This document shows positions 15,268-23,298 of a stretch of DNA of 37,304 nt, one piece after another. Source of the DNA: Streptomyces torulosus (GTDB taxonomy: Bacteria; Actinomycetota; Actinomycetes; Streptomycetales; Streptomycetaceae); assembly GCF_001419765.1 (NCBI RefSeq), contig NZ_LIRK01000341.1, positions 1 through 37,304 of the forward strand, in the 5' to 3' direction. The notes beneath the pieces were generated by a model. That model saw only the letters and a program-made list of their open reading frames with translations. It did not search any database and was not told the origin of the DNA. The first letter of the stretch is position 1. Each line of letters opens with the position of its first letter. A program made the translations under genes and the position numbers.

Positions 15268-16281
15268 TCAGCCCCGCGGTCCGGCGCCCGCCTCGCCCGG
15301 CGCCCTGCGCAGGGTCGCGGACGGGGTCTCGCCGAACCGTCTGCCGTACTCCATCGAGAAACGGCCCATGTGCAGGAACCCCCAGCGGACGGCCACCGAG
15401 GTGACGGTGGCCGTCTCCGGGTCGGCCTCCAGGAGCGCAGCGTTGGCGCCCCGCAGCCTGGTCTCGCGCAGCTGCTCGGTCGGGCTGCAGCCGACGTACC
15501 GGCGAAAGCCGTCCTGCAGCACCCGGACGCTGACGTGCACCTCGGCCGCGATGTCCGCCACCGTCAGCGGTTCCGCCGCGCGGGCCTCGATGATCTCCCT
15601 GGCCCGGCGGATCGCCTGCGGCGGGACCGGCTGCTCACCGCGGTGCAGTGCCTCGCTGTGCGTGTTCGGCTGGCCCAAGAGCAGGTGCGTCATGAACAGC
15701 TCCTCCATCCGGGCCAGGGTGAGGGGCTCGTTCAGCATCCCTCCGCCGTTCTCGATCTCGCCGCGCAGCAGCATCACCAGGTTCAGCAGGCTGCGCCCGG
15801 CCGGGGTGTCCAGCGGCAGTCCGAGCGCGAAGGACAGCGGCTGGTGGACGGGCCGGTTGAGCGTCCGGCACAGATGGGATTCGAGGGGCTTGCGGCCCAC
15901 GCGGACGATGAGCTGGGGGCTGCCCGCCGAGCGCCGTGTCTCTATCGGCCGGGCGGGGGACAGCACGACCGCCGTGTTGCGGTCGGCCGTGACGCACTGC
16001 CCGCCGGAGCTGATCTCGGAGACTCCGCCCAGCGGGATCTCCACCAGATAGAAGTCGCCGAGTTCGCCGGGGGCCACCCGTACGTCGGTGCCGTAGTCCA
16101 GATAGTGCAGCCCAAGTCCGCCGATCTGGACGGCCTGGTAGCGGGCGTCGAGACGGCTCCTGGGATGCTCCAGGGTCAGTTCGTGCGGGCAGAACGCCTG
16201 CGCCACCACGGCTCTGGTCTCTTCCAGATCGCAGCTGTGCAACTGCGGGTGGCGGGCCAGCGGGAGCAGCACCCCGGTCAC
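15268..16281 (-). CDS. AraC-family regulator, copy 2 (distant paralogue)
   Basis: A 337-aa protein with the same layout as the AraC genes at 9500 and 27051 but much more divergent. The N-terminal sensor domain has GGLGLHYLDYGTDVR, GDFYLVEIPLGG and TAVVLSPARPIETRRSAGSP. The HTH pair is EPLTVADIAAEVHVSVRVLQ, FRRYVGCSPTEQLRETRLRG and VAVRWGFLHMGRFSMEYGRR. GTG 16281 is chosen because GGAGGTG lies 5 nt upstream; the open frame beyond it has no similarity. It could regulate the VOC/permease pair, the FAD oxidoreductase downstream on the other strand, or the aromatic operon. Confidence 0.85.
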   Translation of the reverse strand: MTGVLLPLARHPQLHSCDLEETRAVVAQAFCPHELTLEHPRSRLDARYQAVQIGGLGLHYLDYGTDVRVAPGELGDFYLVEIPLGGVSEISSGGQCVTADRNTAVVLSPARPIETRRSAGSPQLIVRVGRKPLESHLCRTLNRPVHQPLSFALGLPLDTPAGRSLLNLVMLLRGEIENGGGMLNEPLTLARMEELFMTHLLLGQPNTHSEALHRGEQPVPPQAIRRAREIIEARAAEPLTVADIAAEVHVSVRVLQDGFRRYVGCSPTEQLRETRLRGANAALLEADPETATVTSVAVRWGFLHMGRFSMEYGRRFGETPSATLRRAPGEAGAGPRG

Positions 16282-16457
16282 GTCGCACCTCCGAGGACGG
16301 CGTCGCCGATGGAGCCGAGGCCCGCACCGACGACAGGGATGACGGAGCAGCGGCAGCACTGCCTCTGCATAGAGTAGAACCCGGGAGCACCACGGGGAAG
16401 TGCGGTCCGCGCGCTCGCGCCGCGTCACCGCCGGGTGGCCCTGTGCCGGGCGTCACA

Positions 16458-16682
16458 TGCAACGAATGCGGGCCGGCGGTGTCTTGTGCTGGTGGCGCGG
16501 AAGCACGCCGCCCGGCCGGGTACGGATCATGACCGTCCAGGATCCCGCCTCCTCGTCGACGTGCACCACCCGCATGTCCACGTTGTCCGCGAGGGGCTTG
16601 AAAGGGATCTCGTCCGTCGCGATGCTCTGCCGAATTCCTCGGAAACGGCTTTTCGCCTCCTGGCTGTTGATGTTTCCGGAGG
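16458..16682 (-). pseudogene. Cupin-domain protein, remnant
   Basis: A minus-strand frame without a start codon reads DEIPFKPLADNVDMRVVHVD, EEAGSWTVMIRTRPGGVLPR, HQHKTPPARIRCM and stops at about 16458. This resembles the first half of a small cupin ending at the metal-binding H-x-H, but the second half and the start are missing. A GGAGG box lies upstream in a different frame from the cupin homology. It is unlike the operon cupin at 20202. Confidence is moderate because only about 65 residues support it. Confidence 0.5.
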
Positions 16683-17035
16683 TCGGGACATTACGGCCGC
16701 CGGGGAAGCACCCGCAACGCCGATCTCGGAATGGACGTCAAATGGACAGCCGGCTGCGCTCAGCGGATAGCCGGGCATTTCCGTGGGGCTTATTTTCTGA
16801 GCAGTCTCGCGCGTCTGCGCGCGCACGCCACAGGTGGGCCCGCGCCCGGGCACCCTCCGGCGACGGGCCGGCCGAGAGCCGGCGACCGTGCCCGACGCCG
16901 GTCCGGACGCGACTGCGGCCCGTACCGGGTACCGATCCGCGAGAACGCGCGCTCCGCCCGGCCGGAGAGCGCCGCCGCAGGGGTCGGCGGGCTCAGGGCC
17001 GCCGACCCGCCCCTTCGACACCCACAGGAGCACAG
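16683..17035. other. Non-coding stretch upstream of the FAD oxidoreductase
   Basis: About 350 nt with no gene on either strand by similarity. The last 200 nt are extremely GC-rich, so long open frames here are compositional. CAGGAG just before 17036 is the ribosome-binding site of the next gene. A promoter for it must lie here, but I see no clear -35/-10 pair. Confidence 0.5.
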
Positions 17036-18637
17036 ATGCCCACTACGGTCGACGCCATCGTCGTCGGATCCGGGGTGAACGGCCTGGTCGCCGCCGCCGA
17101 ACTCGCCAAGGCCGGCTGGTCGGTCGCCCTCGTCGAGCGCGCCGACCGACTGGGCGGCTTCATCGCCACCGAGGAACGCACCGTCCCCGGATACCTGCAC
17201 GACACGTTCTCCTCCTGGCACCCGCTGTTCGTCTCGGGCCCCGCGTACGCCACGCTCGGCGCCGACCTGCACCGGCACGGCCTGAACTACCTGAACGCCG
17301 ACGCGTACGTCACCGGCACCGTCGCGGACGACGGTCGGGTCGTCCTCGCCCACCGCGATCCGGAGGCCACCGCGTCGTCGTTCACGCACCCGGAGGACGG
17401 CGCCGCCTACCTGGCGATGCTGCAGCGCTTCCTCGACAACGCCGACGCGATCGGCGGCTTCCTGGGCAGCGAGCCGCGTTCGCCGCAGGTGCTGCGCCAC
17501 GCGGTCAAGCTGCTGCGGCAGGAGAAGCTGGCCGGTACCGAGGCCTGGCTGCGGGACACGGTCACCAGCGGCCGCTCCTACTGCCGCCGCGAGTTCCGCG
17601 GGGAGGAGGCGGACCTGCTGTGGGTGCCCTGGCTGCTGCACGCCGGGCTGTCGCCCGACCACGCCTCCGGCGCGCTGATGCTCCCGATCCTGGCCGCGAC
17701 CGTGCACGGCTTCGGCCTGCCGGTGGTGGAGGGAGGCGCCGGCCGTTTCGTGGACGCCTTCCGGGCGCTGCTCGCCGAGTTGAGGGTGGAGGTGCGGACC
17801 GGCAGCACCGTGGAGCGGATCGTGGTCGACGGCAACGGACGGGCCGTCGGGGTCGTCTGCGGCGGCGAGACCCTGCGGGCCCGCCGCGCCGTGCTGGCCT
17901 CCGTCACCCCGTCCGCGCTCTACGGCGAGCTGCTGCCGGCCGCTGCCCCGGTCGCCCCGCGGGTCCGCGCGCAGGCCGGACGGTTCCGTCACGGCCGGGC
18001 CGCGATGCAGCTCCACATCGCCCTCTCCGACCCGCTGACCTGGAACGACGACCGGCTGGCCGAGGTACCGCTGCTGCATCTCAGCGACGGTTCGGCGAGC
18101 ACCGCGATCGCCTGTGCCGAGGCGGAGGCGGGCCTGCTGCCGCGGCGGCCGACGGTCGTCGTGGGACAGCAGCACGTGCTGGACCCCTCCCGGGTCCCGA
18201 CGGGCGGCGCGGCGCTCTGGCTGCAGCTCCAGGAGCTGCCCTTCGCCCCGGCCGGGGACGCCGGGGAGGAGCTGGACGTGTCCGGCGGCTGGACGAAGGA
18301 GCTGGCGGAGGGGTACGCCCGCCGGGTGATCGCCCGGATCGCGCGGCACGCCCCGGATCTGCCGGACAAGGTGCTCGCCGTCGACGTGGTCAGCCCCGCC
18401 GACCTGCTGGCGGCCAACCCCAACGCGGTCGCCGGCGATCCGTACGGCGGCTCGGCCGAGCTGGACCAGAACCTGTTGTGGCGCCCGCTGCCGGCCGCCT
18501 CCCGGCACGCCACTCCGGTGCCCGGGCTGTGGCACATCGGCGCCTCGACCCACCCCGGCCCAGGTCTGGGGGGCGGCTCCGGGCACCTCGCCGCCCAGCA
18601 GCTGCTGCGCCGGGGCCGGCGCTCCCGCGGGAACTGA
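17036..18637 (+). CDS. FAD/NAD(P)-dependent oxidoreductase, phytoene-desaturase (CrtI)-like
   Basis: A 533-aa protein with an N-terminal dinucleotide-binding fold, IVVGSGVNGLVAAAELAKAG (GxGxxG at about residues 11-16), followed by LVERADRLGGF. The C-terminal FAD-contact segment is LWHIGASTHPGPGLGGGSGH, as in COG1233 amine-oxidase/phytoene-dehydrogenase-like enzymes. It probably desaturates or oxidises a cyclic or amine substrate; no carotenoid genes are near. ATG 17036 follows CAGGAG by 6 nt. The gene ends at a strong double hairpin and converges on ridA. In this setting it might re-aromatise or oxidise an intermediate of the CoA pathway, which is speculation. Confidence 0.82.
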   Translation: MPTTVDAIVVGSGVNGLVAAAELAKAGWSVALVERADRLGGFIATEERTVPGYLHDTFSSWHPLFVSGPAYATLGADLHRHGLNYLNADAYVTGTVADDGRVVLAHRDPEATASSFTHPEDGAAYLAMLQRFLDNADAIGGFLGSEPRSPQVLRHAVKLLRQEKLAGTEAWLRDTVTSGRSYCRREFRGEEADLLWVPWLLHAGLSPDHASGALMLPILAATVHGFGLPVVEGGAGRFVDAFRALLAELRVEVRTGSTVERIVVDGNGRAVGVVCGGETLRARRAVLASVTPSALYGELLPAAAPVAPRVRAQAGRFRHGRAAMQLHIALSDPLTWNDDRLAEVPLLHLSDGSASTAIACAEAEAGLLPRRPTVVVGQQHVLDPSRVPTGGAALWLQLQELPFAPAGDAGEELDVSGGWTKELAEGYARRVIARIARHAPDLPDKVLAVDVVSPADLLAANPNAVAGDPYGGSAELDQNLLWRPLPAASRHATPVPGLWHIGASTHPGPGLGGGSGHLAAQQLLRRGRRSRGN

Positions 18638-18661
18638 CATCGCCGTCCGGCCTCGCGAAGA

Positions 18662-18765
18662 CGCCCTGGGCGCCACCGGGGAGAGGTTCTCGTCCTCTCC
18701 GGCGGCGCCCAGGGCGCATGCCGTTCTGGCGTGCGGGCGACGGGCGGATGCCGTTCGCCCGCACG
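18662..18765. terminator. Tandem strong hairpins between convergent genes
   Basis: Hairpin 1 pairs 18662-18686 with 18694-18716: about 22 bp around a 7-nt loop, core cgccctgggcgcc / ggcgcccagggcg. Hairpin 2 pairs cgtgcgggcga (18730-18740) with tcgcccgcacg (18755-18765). They fill the 133-nt gap between the FAD oxidoreductase (+) and ridA (-) and should stop transcription from both sides. Confidence 0.85.
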
Positions 18766-18770
18766 GGGGG

Positions 18771-19205
18771 TCAGGCCGTGGCGGGCCGCACGAGGCGCTC
18801 GTCGGGGATGACCGCGACGCCGACGATCTCGATCAGGGCCTCGGGCTGCCACAGGCCCGTGGTGCCGATGCCGGCCATCGCGGGGTAGACCGGCCCGGCC
18901 AGCTCGCGCCACACCGCCCCGATCTCCTTGCCGTGCGCCTGGTAGTCGGGGATGTCGGTGAGGTAGATCGTGATGCTCACCAGATCCTGCGGGATGCCGC
19001 CGGCCTCCGTCAGCGTGGCGAGGACGTTGCCGAACGCCTGCCGGAACTGCTCGACGATGCCGCCGGTGACGATCTTCATGTTCTTGTCGAGAGCGGTCTG
19101 ACCGCCCAGGTAGAGCGTGTTGCCGCTGAGCGTGCCGTGCGAGAATCCGCTGGGCTTGGGCAGGGACGCGGGGTTGACCGGAACCGGGGCCGAGTTGGTC
19201 GCCAT
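18771..19205 (-). CDS. RidA/YjgF-family protein
   Basis: A 144-aa protein. Family features are FSHGTLSGNTLYLGGQTALD, the central QFRQAFGNVLATLTEAGG, SITIYLTDIPDYQAHGKEIG and the terminal IEIVGVAVI. Canonical RidA enzymes hydrolyse enamine/imine intermediates using an arginine in a PxR motif; here the corresponding stretch is YPAMAGIGTTGLWQPEALIE and has no Arg, so deaminase activity is uncertain. RidA-type proteins include 2-aminomuconate deaminases of aminophenol and 3-hydroxyanthranilate pathways, which suits the neighbourhood. ATG 19205 follows GCAGGAGC. The gene is divergent from the aromatic operon with a 149-nt shared control region. Confidence 0.85.
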   Translation of the reverse strand: MATNSAPVPVNPASLPKPSGFSHGTLSGNTLYLGGQTALDKNMKIVTGGIVEQFRQAFGNVLATLTEAGGIPQDLVSITIYLTDIPDYQAHGKEIGAVWRELAGPVYPAMAGIGTTGLWQPEALIEIVGVAVIPDERLVRPATA

Positions 19206-19273
19206 GAAGAGCTCCTGCGGGGGCGTTGCCGGGTCTGTGCCGGATCTGTGCTGTCTGGCGGCCACACCGTAGC

Positions 19274-19309
19274 ATCTATTGACAGATTTATGACGCTCGC
19301 GGGGATAAT
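19274..19309 (+). promoter_or_regulatory. Candidate promoter and operator for the 19355-27003 operon
   Basis: In the ridA/operon divergent region, TTGACA (19279-19284) and GATAAT (19304-19309) are separated by 19 nt, somewhat long for a housekeeping promoter. The -35 is embedded in ATCTATTGACAGAT (19274-19287), whose ends ATCT/AGAT are palindromic. This AT-rich island in very GC-rich DNA is a good place for PaaX or AraC binding. Confidence 0.45.
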
Positions 19310-19354
19310 GAAATATCCCGAGGAGCGCACCGCGCCGAAGAGAGGGAAGAACCC

Positions 19355-20170
19355 ATGCGTCTATCGACCGTCCTCCACGCCGCCGGTACCAGCGCCGCCG
19401 TGCTGGACGGGACCACCTGGCGTGCGCTGCCGGCCGCCGACCTGTCGGCGCTGCTGGCCGCGGTGCCCCTCCAGCGGGTGGCCGGCCTGGCCGGGGACGC
19501 GCTGGCCGACGCCGTCCCGGTTCTGCCGCTGCCGGCCCCGGGCAAGGTGATCTGCTGCGGCCTGAACTACGCCGACCACATCCGGGAGACGGGCCGCGAG
19601 CTGCCGACGTACCCCACGCTCTTCCCGAAGTACGCGGACACCCTGACCGGGCCCGAGGCCGACCTCGTGCTGCCGGCCGGTCTCCAGGTGGACTGGGAGG
19701 CGGAGCTGGCCGTCGTGGTCGGCACCCCCCTGCGGCGCGCCGACCGGGTCACCGCGCTGGCCGGGATCGCCGGGTACACCGTGGCGAACGACATCTCGGT
19801 GCGCGACTGGCAGTACCGCACCCTGGAGTGGTTCCAGGGCAAGGCCTGGGACGCCACCACCCCCCTCGGCCCCGTGGTCGTCACCCCCGACGAACTGGAC
19901 CCGGCGGCGGGCCTGCAGGTGATCTGCCGGGTCAACGGCGAGCAGACGCAGCGCGACACCACGAAGACGCTGGTCTTCGACGCCGCCGACCTGCTCGCGT
20001 ACATCTCGACGTTCACCGTGCTGCGCCCCGGCGACCTCGTGCTGACCGGCACGCCCGGCGGCGTCGGAGTGGCCCGGGAGCCCAAGCGCTTCCTCGCCGA
20101 CGGCGACGTCGTGGAGACCGAGATCTCCGGTATCGGCACGCTGCGCAACACCGTGCGCTTCACCGGCTGA
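19355..20170 (+). CDS. Fumarylacetoacetate hydrolase family protein
   Basis: A 271-aa FAH-fold enzyme. The domain starts at KVICCGLNYADHIRETGREL. Metal ligands are expected in VDWEAELAVVVG, followed by VANDISVRDWQYRTLEWFQG with the usual KAWDATTPLGP, and TGTPGGVGVAREPKRFLADG near the end. Family members hydrolyse or decarboxylate diketo acids such as fumarylpyruvate and 5-carboxymethyl-2-oxohex-3-enedioate, typically after ring cleavage of gentisate- or homoprotocatechuate-like compounds. ATG 19355 follows AGAGGGAAG. It is the first gene of a tightly packed operon (32 nt to the cupin gene) and probably handles the ring-fission product; fumarylpyruvate hydrolase is one option. Confidence 0.85.
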   Translation: MRLSTVLHAAGTSAAVLDGTTWRALPAADLSALLAAVPLQRVAGLAGDALADAVPVLPLPAPGKVICCGLNYADHIRETGRELPTYPTLFPKYADTLTGPEADLVLPAGLQVDWEAELAVVVGTPLRRADRVTALAGIAGYTVANDISVRDWQYRTLEWFQGKAWDATTPLGPVVVTPDELDPAAGLQVICRVNGEQTQRDTTKTLVFDAADLLAYISTFTVLRPGDLVLTGTPGGVGVAREPKRFLADGDVVETEISGIGTLRNTVRFTG

Positions 20171-20201
20171 CGCCCCCACCCATCACCGACGAGGAGTCCT
20201 C

Positions 20202-20717
20202 ATGAACCCCGATCCCAGCCAGTTCGTCCCCGGTCAGCAGGTCCCCGCCCCGTACGTCCTCGACGGCGACAACTCGATGTACGCCACCGAGAGCGGCCTG
20301 GTGGTACCCGTCGTCACCCGCGGCGGCACGGAACCCGGTGACACCGGGCAGTCCGCCGGCGCCACCAGGATCTCGGGCGTCAGCGTCCAGCACACCCCGG
20401 CCACCCGGATCTGGTTCGGCAAGGTCCACAACGACGGCGGCTACCGCTCAGTGCCCCACCACCACGGCGAGGCCGAGACCGGCGGCTATGTGCTCTCCGG
20501 CCGGGCCCGGATCTACTTCGGCGCGAAGTTCGAGGACTACATCGACATGGCGGAGGGCGACTGGGTGTTCGTCCCGCCGTTCCTGCCCCACGTCGAGTGC
20601 AACCTCGACCGCAACAACCCGCTGACCTGGATGACGACCCGCACCCCGGAGAACATCGTGGTCAACCTCCCCCAGGTCGCGGACACCGACCTGCGCGACT
20701 GGACGGACCGCCCCTGA
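20202..20717 (+). CDS. Single-domain cupin protein (candidate ring-cleavage dioxygenase)
   Basis: A 171-aa protein with one cupin barrel: motif 1 is SVPHHHGEAETGGYVLSG (HxH(x)3E at about residues 85-91) and motif 2 DWVFVPPFLPHVECN with the third His. The metal site is therefore complete. Gentisate dioxygenases are normally bicupins of about 350 aa, so this is not an ordinary one; 3-hydroxyanthranilate dioxygenases of bacteria are small cupins, but I do not see their second cysteine-rich metal site. Its position between the FAH-family gene and a thioesterase in an aryl-CoA operon makes a dioxygenase or isomerase role plausible. ATG 20202 follows GAGGAG; its stop overlaps the next ATG. Confidence 0.8.
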   Translation: MNPDPSQFVPGQQVPAPYVLDGDNSMYATESGLVVPVVTRGGTEPGDTGQSAGATRISGVSVQHTPATRIWFGKVHNDGGYRSVPHHHGEAETGGYVLSGRARIYFGAKFEDYIDMAEGDWVFVPPFLPHVECNLDRNNPLTWMTTRTPENIVVNLPQVADTDLRDWTDRP

Positions 20718-21652
20718 TGACCGACACCAACTCCGAGGTCTTCACGGCCGCCGTCACCCTCACCCCGGCCGAGGCCGAGCGGTTCGACCTCGCCTTCACG
20801 GCGGTCACCCAGCCCTGCCCGTGGCCCAAGGCGTACGGCGGCGACCTGGTCGCCCAGGCCGCCGCGGCGGCGATGAAGTCCGTCGGCGACGGCAAGACGC
20901 TGCACTCCATGCACTCGTACTTCATGCGCCCCGCCGACATCGGCGCCGAGGTCCGCTACGAGGTGGAGCTGCTGCGCGACGGCCGCGGCTACGCGACCCG
21001 GCAGGTGCGCGGCTACCAGAACGGCAAGCCGCTCTACGTGTGCCTGGCCAACTTCGCCGCCGGCGAACCGGGCGGCAGCCACAGCGCGGGCCTGCCCGAC
21101 TGGCTGGCGGCCGCGGGCCTGCCCGGCCCCGAGAAGCTGCTCAGCTCCGCGGAGTACCTCGCCGGGCGGACCGGCGGCACGATGACCGACGCCTCCAAGG
21201 ACTACTGGTGCGGTGGCCGGGGCTTCGACATGCGCCATGTGCCGGGCCCCGTCTACCTCGACGTCGAGGGCGAGCGCAAGCCCCACCAGGCGGTCTGGGT
21301 CAAGCCGTTCGACGCGCTGCGGCCGGTCGACGGGCTCACCGACGCGCAGCGGGACACGGCCGCCCTCGCCTACGTCTGCGACTACACGATCCTGGAGCCG
21401 GTGCTGCGCGTCCTGGACCTGCCCTGGGCGCGCGAGGGGCTGGTCACCGCGAGCCTCGACCACGCGATGTGGTTCCACCGGGCGCCGCGGGCGGGGGTGG
21501 CGGACGACTGGCTGCTCTACGCCCAGGAGGCGGTCGCGGCCGAGGACGGCAGAGGGCTCGCCACCGGCCGCTTCTTCACCCCGGACGGCACCCACCTGGC
21601 CACCGTCGTGCAGGAGGGAATGATCCGCGACGCCGAGGGAGGGCGGCCATGA
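20717..21652 (+). CDS. Acyl-CoA thioesterase II (TesB-like double hotdog)
   Basis: A 311-aa protein of usual TesB length (about 290-310). The first hotdog has QPCPWPKAYGGDLVAQAAAA and HSMHSYFMRPADIGAEVRYE; the second has GLVTASLDHAMWFHRAP with the catalytic Asp near residue 245, and ATGRFFTPDGTHLATVVQEG with the Gln of the D/T/Q triad. It hydrolyses acyl-CoA to free acid. In this operon it could release the hydroxylated aryl acid from its CoA ester before ring cleavage. The start ATG overlaps the cupin stop by one base, and its own stop overlaps the ligase start by 4 nt, so translation is coupled. Confidence 0.87.
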   Translation: MTDTNSEVFTAAVTLTPAEAERFDLAFTAVTQPCPWPKAYGGDLVAQAAAAAMKSVGDGKTLHSMHSYFMRPADIGAEVRYEVELLRDGRGYATRQVRGYQNGKPLYVCLANFAAGEPGGSHSAGLPDWLAAAGLPGPEKLLSSAEYLAGRTGGTMTDASKDYWCGGRGFDMRHVPGPVYLDVEGERKPHQAVWVKPFDALRPVDGLTDAQRDTAALAYVCDYTILEPVLRVLDLPWAREGLVTASLDHAMWFHRAPRAGVADDWLLYAQEAVAAEDGRGLATGRFFTPDGTHLATVVQEGMIRDAEGGRP

Positions 21653-23298
21653 CCCTGTCGCCCTCCGGACACACCGACACCTTCGCCCGCGACCACCTCC
21701 CGCCGACCGGGCAGTGGCCGGTGCTGGAGTTCACCACCGAGGCGCTGCGCTACCCGGAACGCCTCAACGCCGCCGTCGAGCTGATCGACGTCGCGGTAGC
21801 CGCGTTCGGCCCGGACCGGCCCGCGCTGCGCACCCCCGACGGCGAGGTGTGGAGCTACGGCGAACTGCGGCGGCGGGCCGACCAGGTCGCCCAGGTGCTC
21901 ACCGAGGACCTCGGCCTGGTGCCCGGCAACCGGGTACTGCTGCGCTCCCCCAACAACCCGTGGACCGTCGCCGCCTGGCTGGGCGTGGTGAAGGCCGGCG
22001 GGATCGCCGTCACCACCATGGCCGCGCTGCGGGCCGGCGAGCTGGCCCCCGTCGTGACGAAGACCCGGCCCGCCGTCGCGCTGGTCGACCACCGCTTCCT
22101 CGACGACGTGTGGGCGGTACGCGACTCGGTCGCGCCGGACCTGGTCGTCGTGCCGTACGGCGGTGACACGGCCGACGACCTGAGCAGCCGCGTCGCGGCC
22201 AAGGACGGGCGGTTCAGCGCGGCCGACACCGCCGCGGACGACGTCGCCCTGTTCGGGCCGACCTCGGGCACCACCGGCGTCCCGAAGATCACCACCCACT
22301 TCCACCGCGACATCCTGTCCATCGACCACACCTTCGGCAGGCACACGCTGCGGCTGCGCCCGGACGACCTGGTCGCGTGCACCGCCCCGCTGGCCTTCAC
22401 CTTCGGGCTCGGCCTGCTGGTCGTCTTCACGCTGCGGGTGGGTGCCTGCGCCTTCCTCACCGAGGCGGCGGCACCGGCGGTCCTCGCCGACCTGGTCGCC
22501 GAGCACGGGGTGACCGTCCTGGCCACCGCGCCGACCGCGTACCAGCAGATCCTCAAGTCCGGGAAGGCGGACCGGCTCGGCGGGCTGCGCCGCGCGGTCA
22601 GCGCGGGCGAGCACATCCCGCAGAGCCTGTGGGAGGAGCTGCGCGACCGACTCGGCCTCAAGGTGATCGACGGGATAGGCGCCACCGAGCTGCTGCACAT
22701 CTTCATCTCGGCCGACGGCGACGACATCCGCCCCGGGGCGACCGGCAGGCCGGTGCCCGGCTACCGCGCCGCGATCCTCGGACCGGACGGCGAGGAACTC
22801 GGCCCCGGGGTCGAAGGCCTGCTCGGGGTGATCGGCCCGGTCGGCTGCCGCTACCTGGACGACGAGCGGCAGGCCCGCTACGTCCTGGGCGGCTGGAACG
22901 TCACCGGCGACACCTTCCTGCGCGACGAGGACGGCTACTTCTGGTACCGGGCGCGCAACGACGGCCTGATCGTGTCGTCCGGGTACAACATCGCCGGCCC
23001 CGAGGTGGAGGCCGCCGTCGCCACCCATCCGGACGTCGTGGAGGCGGCCGTGGTCGCCGAGCCGGACCCCGAGCGCGGCTCGATCGTCTGCGCGTTCGTC
23101 GTCCTGCGCGACGGCGTGACCGGCGACGCGGCCACGGCCCGCGCCATCCAGGACCACGTCAAGCGGCAGATCGCGCCGTACAAGTACCCGCGCGACGTCC
23201 GCTTCACCGACTCCCTGCCGCGCAACCCCAGCGGCAAACTGCAGCACTTCAAGCTGCGTCAGATCGTGGCGGAACAGATCGTGGAGGAACAGTCATGA
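21649..23298 (+). CDS. Aryl-CoA ligase (benzoate/2-aminobenzoate-CoA ligase-like AMP-forming)
   Basis: A 549-aa ANL-superfamily enzyme. The phosphate loop is FGPTSGTTGVPKITTHFHRD (about residue 203), the A5 motif GIGATELLHIFIS, the hinge region YFWYRARNDGLIVSSGYNIA, and the C-terminal catalytic Lys lies in PRNPSGKLQHFKLR (about residue 529). The overall pattern, with SAGEHIPQSLWEELRDRLGL before A5, is that of benzoate- and 2-aminobenzoate-CoA ligases. It activates an aromatic acid with ATP and CoA, the first step of the operon. The downstream enzyme points to anthranilate, with salicylate as the alternative. It overlaps both neighbours by 4 nt (ATGA). Confidence 0.88.
   Translation: MTLSPSGHTDTFARDHLPPTGQWPVLEFTTEALRYPERLNAAVELIDVAVAAFGPDRPALRTPDGEVWSYGELRRRADQVAQVLTEDLGLVPGNRVLLRSPNNPWTVAAWLGVVKAGGIAVTTMAALRAGELAPVVTKTRPAVALVDHRFLDDVWAVRDSVAPDLVVVPYGGDTADDLSSRVAAKDGRFSAADTAADDVALFGPTSGTTGVPKITTHFHRDILSIDHTFGRHTLRLRPDDLVACTAPLAFTFGLGLLVVFTLRVGACAFLTEAAAPAVLADLVAEHGVTVLATAPTAYQQILKSGKADRLGGLRRAVSAGEHIPQSLWEELRDRLGLKVIDGIGATELLHIFISADGDDIRPGATGRPVPGYRAAILGPDGEELGPGVEGLLGVIGPVGCRYLDDERQARYVLGGWNVTGDTFLRDEDGYFWYRARNDGLIVSSGYNIAGPEVEAAVATHPDVVEAAVVAEPDPERGSIVCAFVVLRDGVTGDAATARAIQDHVKRQIAPYKYPRDVRFTDSLPRNPSGKLQHFKLRQIVAEQIVEEQS

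Noticed and set aside
20202..20717. Annotating the operon cupin as gentisate 1,2-dioxygenase
   Set aside because: It is half the usual length with a single cupin barrel; the substrate cannot be assigned from sequence alone.
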